IMG/VR virus record: IMGVR_UViG_3300046714_000041
Coordinates: 1 to 21,608 of that record
Length of the DNA: 21,608 bases
Strand: one strand, 5' to 3'
Source: a virus
Under the pieces are notes generated by a model. That model was not told the origin of the DNA, searched no databases, and saw nothing but the letters and a program-made list of their open reading frames with translations. Shown here piece after piece: positions 1 through 7,484 of this stretch (its first letter is position 1; every line of letters begins with the position of its first letter). The position numbers and the translations under genes were made by a program.

Positions 1-156
1 CCGGGGGGGACTCGCCGGCGGGGCGGGTGTCGACGACTCGCTCGCAGCCTGCTCGCGGCGCTCGTCGTTCGCCGCGATGACCCGCCGGGCGATCAGTCCG
101 ACGCCCGCGCCGAGCACGATCGGTGCGACCGAGGCGGCCCACCCGATATCCATCAT
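1..156 (-). CDS. Small membrane protein of the lysis cassette, C-terminus beyond the window
   Basis: The frame starts with ATG at 156 and stays open for 52 codons to the window edge. It begins MMDIGWAASVAPIVLGAGVG and has one probable membrane helix at about residues 6-24. A short basic patch (ARR) and a charged, then Ser/Pro/Ala-rich, tail follow. The start overlaps the holin stop by four bases (ATGA), so translation is probably coupled. Actinophage lysis cassettes often carry two small membrane proteins after the endolysin. This would be the second, either a second holin or an antiholin-like regulator. The role is inferred only from size, membrane helix and position, and the full length is unknown. 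Confidence 0.65.
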   Translation of the reverse strand, partial: MMDIGWAASVAPIVLGAGVGLIARRVIAANDERREQAASESSTPAPPASPPR

Positions 157-398
157 GCCGAGTCTCCCTCGTCTGCCGTCGGCTCGTCGGCCGCCGCCGC
201 GCCGCGCCGGCCCACTGCCGTGCCAACTGCCCTACGTCGCCCGATCCTAATCGGCGGGGCGAGCGCAAGGATCAATGCGGCCGGGATTCCGAGCGTGCCG
301 ATATCCGGAATCTTGCCCTGCCACAGAGTGGCGATGACGGTCGCCGAGTACCCGCCGAGGCCGATGATCAGGGTCACGATCTTCGCCCAATCCGGCAC
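153..398 (-). CDS. Putative holin with two membrane helices
   Basis: This 81-residue protein starts with GTG at 398 and reads MPDWAKIVTLIIGLGGYSAT at its N-terminus. Two hydrophobic segments (about residues 7-26 and 33-50) are joined by a short polar turn. A basic stretch (RIGRRR, about 51-56) and an acidic tail (DEPTADEGDS) follow. Small size, two helices, charged C-terminus and location directly after the endolysin match class II-like holins, which permeabilise the membrane so that endolysin reaches the wall. The start is supported by a purine-rich Shine-Dalgarno, AAAA followed by eight G, five bases upstream. Its stop overlaps the next membrane protein. The function comes from topology and context, not from a diagnostic motif. 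Confidence 0.75.
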   Translation of the reverse strand: MPDWAKIVTLIIGLGGYSATVIATLWQGKIPDIGTLGIPAALILALAPPIRIGRRRAVGTAVGRRGAAAADEPTADEGDSA

Positions 399-403
399 GG
401 CGA

Positions 404-415
404 CCCCCCCCTTTT
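404..415 (-). promoter_or_regulatory. Holin ribosome binding site with an eight-G run
   Basis: On the minus strand the bases AAAAGGGGGGGG end five bases before the holin GTG at 398. This is the only good Shine-Dalgarno for that start. The homopolymeric G tract is unusual for a ribosome site and is a spot where length slippage could alter holin expression. Confidence 0.6.
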
Positions 416-423
416 ATAGAGAC

Positions 424-457
424 CAGCGGCCCGCGCGTGATACGTCACGGGCCGCTG
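424..457 (-). terminator. Strong hairpin between endolysin and holin
   Basis: CAGCGGCCCG at 424-433 is a perfect inverted repeat of CGGGCCGCTG at 448-457, giving a 10-base-pair GC-rich stem with a 14-base loop. An alternative pairing uses eight outer pairs plus five inner pairs (CGTGA/TCACG) around a TACG tetraloop with a four-base bulge. It fills most of the 112-base gap between the endolysin stop (511) and the holin start (398), the longest gap between adjacent genes here. No U tract follows on either strand, so it could be a U-less actinobacterial terminator or attenuator, an mRNA-stabilising structure, or a processing site. Confidence 0.5.
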
Positions 458-510
458 ATTAAGCCAAAATTAAGGCAGGGTTTGACAGTACCGTGCCGGG
501 GGGTCAGTCG

Positions 511-924
511 TTACTCGGCGGCGTCGTCGACACCCTCGCGCAGCACGTGCCGTACGCCGTCGGAAACCGCGGCTTCGATCTCGGCGGCCGTGAGGTGGGT
601 CGCGCCTCCCTCTTCGAGCACGGCGACGATCTGCGGCACCGCGAGAGCGACGACGACGGGCGACACGGCGTCGGCGATCTGCCGCGCGAGCTCGGCCTCG
701 TCGACATCGTCGCTCGACGCGATGATCTTGACCAGCTCGGCGGTCGCCTTGCTGTAGCTGTGGATCGCGTTCAACACGTTGAGCGTGCTCATGCCGGCCG
801 GGATCCCGCCGCCGACGTACTGCCACCCGATCGCCCGCATCGCGTTGCGTACGGCCGCCTCAGGGGTGCCGTCCTTCGCGCTGGCGCGGGACTTGTAATA
901 CGCGTCGAGCTCGGCAGCGTTCAT
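511..924 (-). CDS. Possible internally initiated C-terminal fragment of the endolysin
   Basis: Within the endolysin frame, ATG at 924 (Met180, MNAAELDAYYKS) lies right after the acidic linker, exactly at the domain border. A GGGAG motif at 936-940 precedes it with an 11-base spacer, longer than ideal. Translation from here would give a 137-residue helical protein without the peptidase. Some known endolysins make such a second product, which assembles with the full-length enzyme. The evidence here is only the position, the methionine and the purine motif. Confidence 0.25.
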   Translation of the reverse strand: MNAAELDAYYKSRASAKDGTPEAAVRNAMRAIGWQYVGGGIPAGMSTLNVLNAIHSYSKATAELVKIIASSDDVDEAELARQIADAVSPVVVALAVPQIVAVLEEGGATHLTAAEIEAAVSDGVRHVLREGVDDAAE

Positions 925-1461
925 ATCGTCATCATCTCCCATAACGCGGGCAACCAGGTCATAACCGTTGCTTGCGGTCGACGTCGCGTAATCGGTGCGC
1001 GACGACAGGTGAATGTGTCCTCGGTCGCTCGACGGCCGCCGGGCGTAGGTCGGCGTCCACGAGTGGTGGTAACAGGGCCCGCCGTTGTCTTTCTCGGGCT
1101 CGGCGTTCATGTACTTGAGGAACGCGGCCCCCGGGTGCCGCGCGTCCTTATCTTTGATCAACTGCGCCGAGAGGCGCTGCAAGCTCGGCAGCGGCTTCCC
1201 GGTGATCTTGGACCGCTGACCCGCGGCCGGCGGCATGATGTCGATGGCGAGCACGTACGGATACGGGCTCTTGCCGGGCCACCCGGTCGCCGAAAACGGC
1301 GTGTGGTCCTCGGGCGGCTCGTGCGTGAGGTGCGCCTCATTGCCGATGGCGTAGACCGTGTATCCGTGGGCCCGCAGGCCGTCGCCGACCGCGTCGATGG
1401 CCCTGCCGTACTTGACGGGCTTGCCGTCTTTAACCCAATCCCTATACGCCTGCGATGCCAT
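511..1461 (-). CDS. Endolysin, M15-like (VanY/D-Ala-D-Ala type) peptidase with helical C-terminal domain
   Basis: The protein has 316 residues. The N-terminal part (about 1-160) shows a zinc peptidase pattern: H53 in EDHTPFS, D74 in YVLAIDI, and H149/H151 in RGHIHLS. This spacing fits M15-type metallopeptidases that cut peptidoglycan cross-bridges. No known wall-binding repeat is visible. An acidic linker (GDDDD, 175-179) leads to a helical C-terminal region (180-316) with a hydrophobic stretch near SPVVVALAVPQIV, probably for oligomerisation or wall targeting. It starts with ATG at 1461, four bases after the S74 gene stop, with AGGGGTAG as ribosome site inside the end of that gene. The holins follow. 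It could also act as a virion-associated lysin, but the neighbouring holins favour host lysis. A possible internal start is listed separately. Confidence 0.8.
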   Translation of the reverse strand: MASQAYRDWVKDGKPVKYGRAIDAVGDGLRAHGYTVYAIGNEAHLTHEPPEDHTPFSATGWPGKSPYPYVLAIDIMPPAAGQRSKITGKPLPSLQRLSAQLIKDKDARHPGAAFLKYMNAEPEKDNGGPCYHHSWTPTYARRPSSDRGHIHLSSRTDYATSTASNGYDLVARVMGDDDDMNAAELDAYYKSRASAKDGTPEAAVRNAMRAIGWQYVGGGIPAGMSTLNVLNAIHSYSKATAELVKIIASSDDVDEAELARQIADAVSPVVVALAVPQIVAVLEEGGATHLTAAEIEAAVSDGVRHVLREGVDDAAE

Positions 1462-1465
1462 GCCG

Positions 1466-2200
1466 CTACCCCTGCCCTTTCGCCTCGAGCGCGGACACCC
1501 GCTCTTCGAGGGTAGCGAGCCGGGTCGCCTGCTCGGCGATGAGCTGCAACGCCCCGAGCGCGACGAGCTCGTACCGGAAGCCGCTCGACCTGCGCTCGCC
1601 GGGCCGGTCCGGGTCGTCCTCGTACGTGAGCAGTTCGGTCAGCCCGAGCTCTTCCACCTCTTCGGCGATGGCGCCGACGAACCATTCGGCCGCGGCCGTG
1701 CCCTGCGCGATGTCGGCCTCGGTGACGTCGGCGCCCTCGCCCCGGGCCTCGACCGCGATGCGCTTCGCGTTGTCCTCGATCTGCGTGCGGTCTTTGAACC
1801 GGACCACGCGCAGTTGACGCAGCGCGTCGAGGTCCATCGCGTGGTCAGTGATCTCGCGCTTGTACCGCCTGCTCGACGAGGTCAGGTACAGAATCCCGCT
1901 CGTGTCCTGCCGCAGCACGACGCCGAGCACGCCGGAAATCTTGTCATGCCTCAGCCTGATCTGCTCGAAGTTGCTCGCACCGACGCGCGGCCCGACGAGA
2001 AATTCCCCGTTGTCCGGTCCGTCGATCCACATGCGGCTCGCGGCGGCGCCTGCGCCCGCGTTGTCGACGTAGATCTTGTATCCATGGTTGAACGTGACGG
2101 CCAGCCCGGCCGAGCTCTCGGGCGGGTCGAATTCGATGGTCTCGACGATCATGTCGGTAAAGTCGCTGCTGACGATTTCCTCGCCTGGCGTGCCTACCAT
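1466..2200 (-). CDS. Tail tip/fibre protein with S74 intramolecular chaperone domain
   Basis: The protein has 244 residues. The N-terminal part (about 1-107) is predicted beta-rich, with segments such as VTFNHGYKIYVDN and MWIDGPDNGEFLV. From about residue 108 it matches the peptidase S74 chaperone: SSSRRYKREI supplies the self-cleavage serine (S109) and the lysine five residues later (K114). Next come the typical LDALRQLRVVRFKDR stretch, WFVGAIAEEVEELGL, and a C-terminal coiled coil (ATLEERVSALEAK). In this family the chaperone helps a trimeric fibre fold and is then cut off. The mature product would be only about 108 residues, short for a receptor-binding fibre. The gene follows the large minor tail gene and starts with ATG at 2200 behind GAGGGAG. 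Confidence 0.85.
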   Translation of the reverse strand: MVGTPGEEIVSSDFTDMIVETIEFDPPESSAGLAVTFNHGYKIYVDNAGAGAAASRMWIDGPDNGEFLVGPRVGASNFEQIRLRHDKISGVLGVVLRQDTSGILYLTSSSRRYKREITDHAMDLDALRQLRVVRFKDRTQIEDNAKRIAVEARGEGADVTEADIAQGTAAAEWFVGAIAEEVEELGLTELLTYEDDPDRPGERRSSGFRYELVALGALQLIAEQATRLATLEERVSALEAKGQG

Positions 2201-2219
2201 TCGGCTCTCTCTCCCTCAC

Positions 2220-4892
2220 TCATAGGCCGTAGCGCGCGGGATTGGCCATGCCGACCCGCGAGCCGGTCGCGTGCGTCACCGTGACGCCGTTGACCCCCCG
2301 GGTAACGGTAGCCGTTTGCAGGTACGGCCCGGTGCCGGTAGCGGCCGTCATGCCCGTGACTGTGACGACCTCGCCGTCGAGTTCCCACTGATACCCGGTC
2401 GCGGTCGTCGACCACTTCTCATATTTCGAGGTGGTCGAAATATTCCATCCGGTCTCGCTTGCGTCGATGTCTTCGGCCAGCGTCGTCGTCGCGCTGCCCC
2501 ACAGCTTGCCGGCCGTGTCGTACTGCCCTACCTCGACCCACACTTTCGCGGGCGAGCAGGCGAGGGTGACTCTCCACCGGTTCCGGCCGATCTGCTGCTT
2601 GATGCCCTCGATGATGAGATCGATCGTGATCCCGGGGACCTGCGATTTGGGGTTGGCCACGGTGACGCGCGAGCCGACGCGGCAGGTGAGGAACGCCGGG
2701 ATGAGCTCGGGGTGCGCGATGAGGTCGAGCTCGATGACCGGCCAACGCATGTCGTCGACCGTGGTGAGGGCGGTCGCCCACGCGGCGTGCCATTCGAGGC
2801 GATCGTCGTCATTGATGTTGATCTCTTTGGTATTCGTGATCTTGCCGTGCCGAGCGACCGCGTCGTCGTTGACGTAGACCGCCTCGGAGCCCCGCGTGCG
2901 GCTCACCTTCCACCGCGTGAAGAGCCGTTGGTCGTCGTCGGTGGGGTTGGGAGCCTCGGCGAGGTCGCCCCCCGTCCAGTCGAGGGCGAGGCCTACGGCC
3001 GGGTTGTACCGCCACACGCGGGGGAGGTAGACGTACGCGGGCCCGCGCTCGATGAGCAGGCCGCCGTCGGCCGCCTCGCACTCGCGGATGAGGTCGATGA
3101 ACTTCTGTGAGGTCTGCACGCCGAGGGGCTCGCTCGCCGCGGTCGGGACGTTGACGATGAGGCCCTCTTCTTGCATGAGCCGGATGATCCGGTTCGAGGC
3201 TTCCTCGCCGGCGTACCCGTTGGCGACTTGGTGAAAGCCGTCATCGACGAACGGGAACGTTTCGGCGCCCTGCCACAGGTGCGAGAACCGAGCGTCGAGC
3301 AGGGCGGCCGAGCCGTACATGCGCCACCCGGACATCGCGCCCGTGGTGTTCGTGGCGATCGTGCTGGTCATCGCGAAGAACGTTTCAGAGTCGATCTGAT
3401 GCCAGATCAGGGCGTAATCGACGCCCGAGCCGTTCTGCGTCGTTTCGAGCTGGATAGCGACCCAAGCGAGGGGGTTCGCGGCGTACAGGGCGCTGTTCGA
3501 GTGATCGAGATTCCCGGCGTCGTCGTACACCTTGAGCACGATCGCGGTCGCGTTGACATAGATGATCCATCGCCGCAGCGTGCCCGCCGAGCACTGCCAC
3601 TCGATGAGCGGCGACTCGGCGACCGGCAGGTGGTCGAGCTTGAAGAACAGCAGGGCCGCGAATTCCGATCCGGTACTGCCCGTTACGTACCCGCGCCCGC
3701 CCGAGGTCGTCGCATCGAATTTCATCGACGACAGTGCGCCGGGCGGACAGTCGTCGTCGCCGAAACTCACGTCGACCATGCGCGCCGCCCGGCCCCCCGG
3801 GATGCCCGATCCGGCGTTGGTCGATCCGGCCTCGTCCTCGAACGGCCAGTAACCGGCCGGATTCTCGCTCGGCAACTGCCGGCGTAGCGGCGACTCGATG
3901 GCGTCCTCGCCCTGCCCGAGCCGACGCATCGGGCCGGCCGGCGTGAGGGTGAGCGTCGAGTCCTCGCCGCTCTTGTCCCACCTCGGCGACCATTCGGGCA
4001 CGAGCCCGCTCCACAGGATGGCGTCGAGCGTGAAGTCGTCGATCGACACGGTCAGCGTGCCGACGTTGGTGTTCGTGTTAAATCGCCACTGATAGAACGC
4101 GAAGCCGCCGCCCTCGATGGTGATCGCGTTCGTGGTGATGTTCCACGCGGCCGGCTCGTCCCCGAGCACGCCGACCCAAGCCTTGCAACGGATCGAGCCG
4201 CCGACCGCCTGCGCGCGGGTCCACACCTTCTGACCGACGCCGAACGTGCCCGTAACGGTCAGATCTTCGGCGAGGTCCGTCGACACCCCGTCGAGGGTCC
4301 GCACGACTTTCTGAGTGATCACGCCGGACGGCTTGAGCTCGGTAAATACCCGATAGTTGTTATTGGTGTCGATGCGCCGCAGCTCGACGGCCGAGATCCA
4401 TGGGCCGCCGGTCGGAACCGCGCTGATCGAGACCGAATAGACGACGTCCGGGTCAAGCGTGCCGACGCCGACCAGCTCGCCGGTAGTCACGATATTCGGG
4501 GCCGTGATGGCGACCTGCCCCGAGCCACCGCTGACGCCCGTGTACGAGGCGCCGGTCGACCATGCCTGCCCGCTGTCGGCCGTGCCCCATCCGGTCGAGG
4601 TGCGGCCGAAGTTGTCGTACGCGAGGGGCAGGCGGTAGCGAATCGGGGTGTTGACGCCGATCTCGCCGTACAGCGCGCTGTTCGGGTTGCGCGCCGAGAG
4701 CAGACCATCGCGCAGGTCGAACACGACGGTCGAGTCGGCCGCCTCGACCGTGGCGGCCTCGTCGTCGCGGCCGACGTTGAGCTCGACGTTTGCGCTCTGC
4801 CGCCGGTACGCCGAAATGTCGTACCACTCCCACAGCGACGGCGACCCGTCCGGGTCGGCGCCGGGCGCGATCTCTACTCGGATATCCGGCAT
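2220..4892 (-). CDS. Large minor tail protein (tail tip) with two lectin-like inserts
   Basis: An 890-residue protein. The N-terminus (about 20-88) has the actinophage tail-tip signature: WEWYDIS, then GRDDEAA, VFDLRDG, ARNPNSALYG and TPIRYRL. A first beta-sandwich insert begins YDNFGRTSTGWGTADSGQAW (about 91-292). A second, LamG/concanavalin-like one begins PAGYWPFEDEAGS (about 345-545). The region after about 550 looks like the tail-hub body, and the C-terminus resembles repeats found in such proteins (VTVTGMTAATG, TVTRGVNGVTVTHATGS). It probably combines distal tail and tail-associated functions and binds surface sugars. ATG at 4892 is chosen over an upstream in-frame start at 4952 because it forms a TGATG junction with the tape measure stop, behind GTGAGGA. 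Confidence 0.85.
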   Translation of the reverse strand: MPDIRVEIAPGADPDGSPSLWEWYDISAYRRQSANVELNVGRDDEAATVEAADSTVVFDLRDGLLSARNPNSALYGEIGVNTPIRYRLPLAYDNFGRTSTGWGTADSGQAWSTGASYTGVSGGSGQVAITAPNIVTTGELVGVGTLDPDVVYSVSISAVPTGGPWISAVELRRIDTNNNYRVFTELKPSGVITQKVVRTLDGVSTDLAEDLTVTGTFGVGQKVWTRAQAVGGSIRCKAWVGVLGDEPAAWNITTNAITIEGGGFAFYQWRFNTNTNVGTLTVSIDDFTLDAILWSGLVPEWSPRWDKSGEDSTLTLTPAGPMRRLGQGEDAIESPLRRQLPSENPAGYWPFEDEAGSTNAGSGIPGGRAARMVDVSFGDDDCPPGALSSMKFDATTSGGRGYVTGSTGSEFAALLFFKLDHLPVAESPLIEWQCSAGTLRRWIIYVNATAIVLKVYDDAGNLDHSNSALYAANPLAWVAIQLETTQNGSGVDYALIWHQIDSETFFAMTSTIATNTTGAMSGWRMYGSAALLDARFSHLWQGAETFPFVDDGFHQVANGYAGEEASNRIIRLMQEEGLIVNVPTAASEPLGVQTSQKFIDLIRECEAADGGLLIERGPAYVYLPRVWRYNPAVGLALDWTGGDLAEAPNPTDDDQRLFTRWKVSRTRGSEAVYVNDDAVARHGKITNTKEININDDDRLEWHAAWATALTTVDDMRWPVIELDLIAHPELIPAFLTCRVGSRVTVANPKSQVPGITIDLIIEGIKQQIGRNRWRVTLACSPAKVWVEVGQYDTAGKLWGSATTTLAEDIDASETGWNISTTSKYEKWSTTATGYQWELDGEVVTVTGMTAATGTGPYLQTATVTRGVNGVTVTHATGSRVGMANPARYGL

Positions 4893-6763
4893 CAGGCGGT
4901 CCTCACGGTCCCGCCGAGCGGGCCCTTGACCCGTATCGACTTGTTCAGCCAACGGCGGAACTCGGTCTCGGCGCCCTCGATGACAAGGGTCACGACCGGC
5001 GCGGGCGCTCGCGAGACGCCCTGCGCGCCGCGCCCGAGCGGCACGACCGCCTCGTCCTGCCCACCCTCGCCGACGTTGACGAGCGTGCCCCCGTTGCGGG
5101 CCTGCACGATCCCGCCGTCGGCGAGCTGCGGAATCTTCGGGACGCCGACCGTACCGCCGCCGAAGTTCTTGCCCATGAACGAGAACGACGGGACCGAGAA
5201 GCTAATCGAATTCCACTTGCCGATGATCCAGTTGATAGCGGCCCGGAAACCGTTCTTCATTCCGTCCCACATGCTACTGAGACGTGCCCTTACGCGGCCG
5301 GGAATCGCGAGGATGTAGGCAATGAACGCCTTGAATTTGTTCCAAATAAAGGTGACGGCCGCGATCGCCCAACCCTTGACCTTTTGGAACATGCCATACC
5401 ACAGCCCGAAATACAGCTTAACGGCCGACCAGATCGCCTTGGCGACGAACACCCATGTCCGCCACAGCAGCGTAAAGTACCCGACGAAAATCGTCTTGAT
5501 CCACCCACCGACCATTTTGAGGAATCCCCAAACGGCCTCCCATGTCGCTTGGAACCAAGTCGTCTTGGTCGCGATGAGCACGATCACGGCGATGAGGGCG
5601 ACGATCGCGAGGATGATCCACGTGACCGGGGACGCGAGCCACGCGGCGTTGTTCGCCCATGTCGCCGCGGTCGCGATCGCCTGGTACACCGCGTACGCCT
5701 TGAGCGCGAGACCAAACGCGATCCACGCCGCGACAAACTGCGTGATCATGCTGGGTGGCACCACGGCGATGATGGCGGCGAGCGCCGACGCCACCGCGAG
5801 GGTGATCGGGGCGAGCGGCGAAACGGCCTTCGCGACGTTCATCGCGGCCGTGGCGATGTCCTTGAGCGCCGCGAGCAGGGGCGGGCCTTGCGTCGAGAGC
5901 GTCTCGAACACCTTCGCCATGCCGTCCCCGCGCTCGGCCTGCGCTGACCAGTCGGCCCACTTCGCCGAGGCCTTTTCGAGCCAATCGAGAAAGCTCTGAC
6001 CGGTCTTGGTGCCGATGCTGCCAAACGTGTTGCCGAGGGCGGTGCCGACGTTGATGATGATCGAGGTGAGCGTTTCCAGTGCGGGGCCGGACGCCTCGGC
6101 GAGGCGGGCCAGCCCGCCGCCGTTGATCCACCCGCCGATCTTGTCGACGAACCTGCCGGCCGCCGCCGCACCCTGATCGAAGAACGGCTGTAGCTGCCCG
6201 ATCGCGGATCCGATCATGGCGTAGGCCTTGGTCATGATGCCGAAGACCGCGGGCTTGTTCTGGTCGACGAATCCTTGCCAGGCGGTCTTCATGCCGATGA
6301 AACCCATCACAGCCTTGCGCTGCGCGTACGGCATGAGCTGTAGGCGCGCTTCGAGCTCAAGTGCTGCCGAGGCCTGCTTTTTCAAGATCTTCGAGTTGTC
6401 CTCACCGCGGGCGGCGGCGATCTTGGCCTCTTTGCCGTACAGGGCCATCTTGTCCGTAAGGTCCTCGACCTTCGTGGCCTGCTCGGTCACTTCGGCCATG
6501 GCGGATTTGGTGACCGCCCCGAAGACCCCCATCGCGATGCCGCCCGCGGCGATGGTGGCGCCGAGCGACGCCGCAGCCGCGGCGCCGGCGAGGGCGACCG
6601 GGATCAGCGAGCCGAAGCCGGCCACGGCCGGAGCGATGCCCTTCGCCCCGTCCGCGATCGACTTAAATGCGTCCTTGAACTTGCGCCGGATGTTCTCGGT
6701 GCCCTTGTCGACGCCCTTGGTGTCGACGCCGATGTGTACGAGCAGGTCAGCTAGCGTCGCCAC
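4892..6763 (-). CDS. Tape measure protein
   Basis: 623 residues, large and alanine-rich, sitting right after the frameshifted chaperone pair. The N-terminus (LLVHIGVDTKGVDKGTENIRRKF) is the typical tape measure opening. Hydrophobic segments occur at about 50-85, and a strong cluster at roughly 330-410 includes WIILAIVALIAVIVLIA. Trp-rich amphipathic stretches follow. The C-terminus has the conserved pattern IPQLADGGIVQARNGG, then GEGGQDEAVVPLG. The tape measure sets tail length and helps DNA entry. With about 0.15 nm per residue the tail would be around 90-95 nm, on the short side. Start is GTG at 6763, overlapping the chaperone frame by 17 bases. A purine motif AAAGAGG touches the GTG, so the exact start is less certain. 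Confidence 0.92.
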   Translation of the reverse strand: MATLADLLVHIGVDTKGVDKGTENIRRKFKDAFKSIADGAKGIAPAVAGFGSLIPVALAGAAAAASLGATIAAGGIAMGVFGAVTKSAMAEVTEQATKVEDLTDKMALYGKEAKIAAARGEDNSKILKKQASAALELEARLQLMPYAQRKAVMGFIGMKTAWQGFVDQNKPAVFGIMTKAYAMIGSAIGQLQPFFDQGAAAAGRFVDKIGGWINGGGLARLAEASGPALETLTSIIINVGTALGNTFGSIGTKTGQSFLDWLEKASAKWADWSAQAERGDGMAKVFETLSTQGPPLLAALKDIATAAMNVAKAVSPLAPITLAVASALAAIIAVVPPSMITQFVAAWIAFGLALKAYAVYQAIATAATWANNAAWLASPVTWIILAIVALIAVIVLIATKTTWFQATWEAVWGFLKMVGGWIKTIFVGYFTLLWRTWVFVAKAIWSAVKLYFGLWYGMFQKVKGWAIAAVTFIWNKFKAFIAYILAIPGRVRARLSSMWDGMKNGFRAAINWIIGKWNSISFSVPSFSFMGKNFGGGTVGVPKIPQLADGGIVQARNGGTLVNVGEGGQDEAVVPLGRGAQGVSRAPAPVVTLVIEGAETEFRRWLNKSIRVKGPLGGTVRTA

Positions 6764-7459
6764 CCTCTTTACCGCCCATCCGTCTGTTGAGCTTTTTGAC
6801 CGCGTCGAGCATGTCGTGCCCGGACATCGGGCCCGGGTCGGGCTTCGCGACTCCCCACTTCGGCAAGAACGCGGCCGGCTCGTGCGCCCGCTGATTCTTG
6901 CCCCGGTTCACGTTCGCGATCGTGGCTTGCAGCATCGAGAACAGGTGATCGAACCGGTCGTCGCCGATCGGCCCGGCGACCCGCTCGTACGCCGCCCACT
7001 CGGTCAGCTCGCGCGAGTCGATCCGGGCGAGCAACTCGCCGACCGTGCAGCCCAGAGCGAGAGCTAGTCGGAAGTAGCGTCGTCGTTCCGGGCGGCGCCG
7101 AAATCCTCGGTCAGCTTGTCGACGTCATCCTCGCTGAGGCCGGCGAGCTTCCGGCACGCGTCGAACAGTCGGTCGAGCGGCTTCGCGTTCTTACGGCCGA
7201 GCACGTTGAGGTCGTCCGGCGTGAAGAGTAGGCGCCCGGCGTCGTCGACCGCGCAGAGGATGATCAGCTTCGCCCGTGCGTTGCGCAGGTTCATCTGACG
7301 ATTCCCGCCCCGCTCGACGATGAGGCTCGCCTCGTAATCGTCGCGCTGCCGGCCCTTGATGCTCTTGAGCCGCACGTCGCCGCCCCACTCGGGGCAGGCG
7401 ACGACGTCGTACTCGGTGTCGTCGGTCTCGACGATCTGATCTCTTGTCAGGAATGCCAT
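6747..7459 (-). CDS. Tail assembly chaperone, frameshifted long form (gpGT-like)
   Basis: A second frame, -1 relative to the upstream chaperone, runs from near 7124 to a stop at 6747. Its conceptual sequence RRRYFRLALALGCTVGELL, followed by ARIDSRELTEWAAYERVAG, is the classical C-terminal extension of siphovirus tail chaperones. It has no good start of its own, so it must be made by a -1 shift from the upstream gene. Slipping at GAT TTC (about 7100) would give a fusion of about 237 residues. The fusion binds the tape measure and recruits tail tube subunits, as lambda gpGT does. The frame runs 17 bases into the tape measure gene. The frameshift is strongly implied by the frames, but the exact slip codons are inferred. 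Confidence 0.8.
7064..7124 (-). promoter_or_regulatory. Programmed -1 frameshift window
   Basis: A TGA in the -1 frame at 7127-7125 and the zero-frame TAG at 7066-7064 confine the shift to about 60 bases. No textbook X XXY YYZ heptamer is present. The most plausible slip is GGATTTC at 7106-7100 (zero frame GAT TTC), where the Phe tRNA can re-pair on TTT. GCC GCC CGG just downstream is a weaker alternative. Confidence 0.55.
7064..7459 (-). CDS. Tail assembly chaperone, short form (gpG-like)
   Basis: 131 residues, starting MAFLTRDQIVETDDTEYDVV at ATG 7459 and ending at TAG 7064. The pattern of an N-terminal beta domain (CPEWGGDVRLKSIKGRQRDD) followed by helices (LIILCAVDDAGRLLFTPDD, LGRKNAKPLDRLF, CRKLAGLSEDDVDKL) matches actinophage tail assembly chaperones. 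It lies between the major tail protein and the tape measure, the invariant place for this gene. It is needed in excess over the long form during tail assembly. The ribosome site AAGGGAGAG is rather far from the ATG, with about 11-13 bases between. Confidence 0.88.
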   Translation of the reverse strand: MAFLTRDQIVETDDTEYDVVACPEWGGDVRLKSIKGRQRDDYEASLIVERGGNRQMNLRNARAKLIILCAVDDAGRLLFTPDDLNVLGRKNAKPLDRLFDACRKLAGLSEDDVDKLTEDFGAARNDDATSD

Positions 7460-7484
7460 TGCGGGTGTCTCTCTCCCTTGTTTT

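Noticed and set aside
482-487. Plus-strand TTGACA as a -35 box
   Set aside because: No -10 element follows at 16-18 bases, and no plus-strand gene lies downstream.
493-1515. Long plus-strand open frame over the endolysin (340 codons)
   Set aside because: Arg/Gly/Val-rich shadow of the endolysin gene in GC-rich DNA, with no recognisable domain or ribosome site.
4790-5947. Long plus-strand open frame (385 codons) over the minor tail and tape measure genes
   Set aside because: It spans two clear minus-strand genes and is composed of Arg/Asp/His/Glu-rich shadow sequence without motifs.
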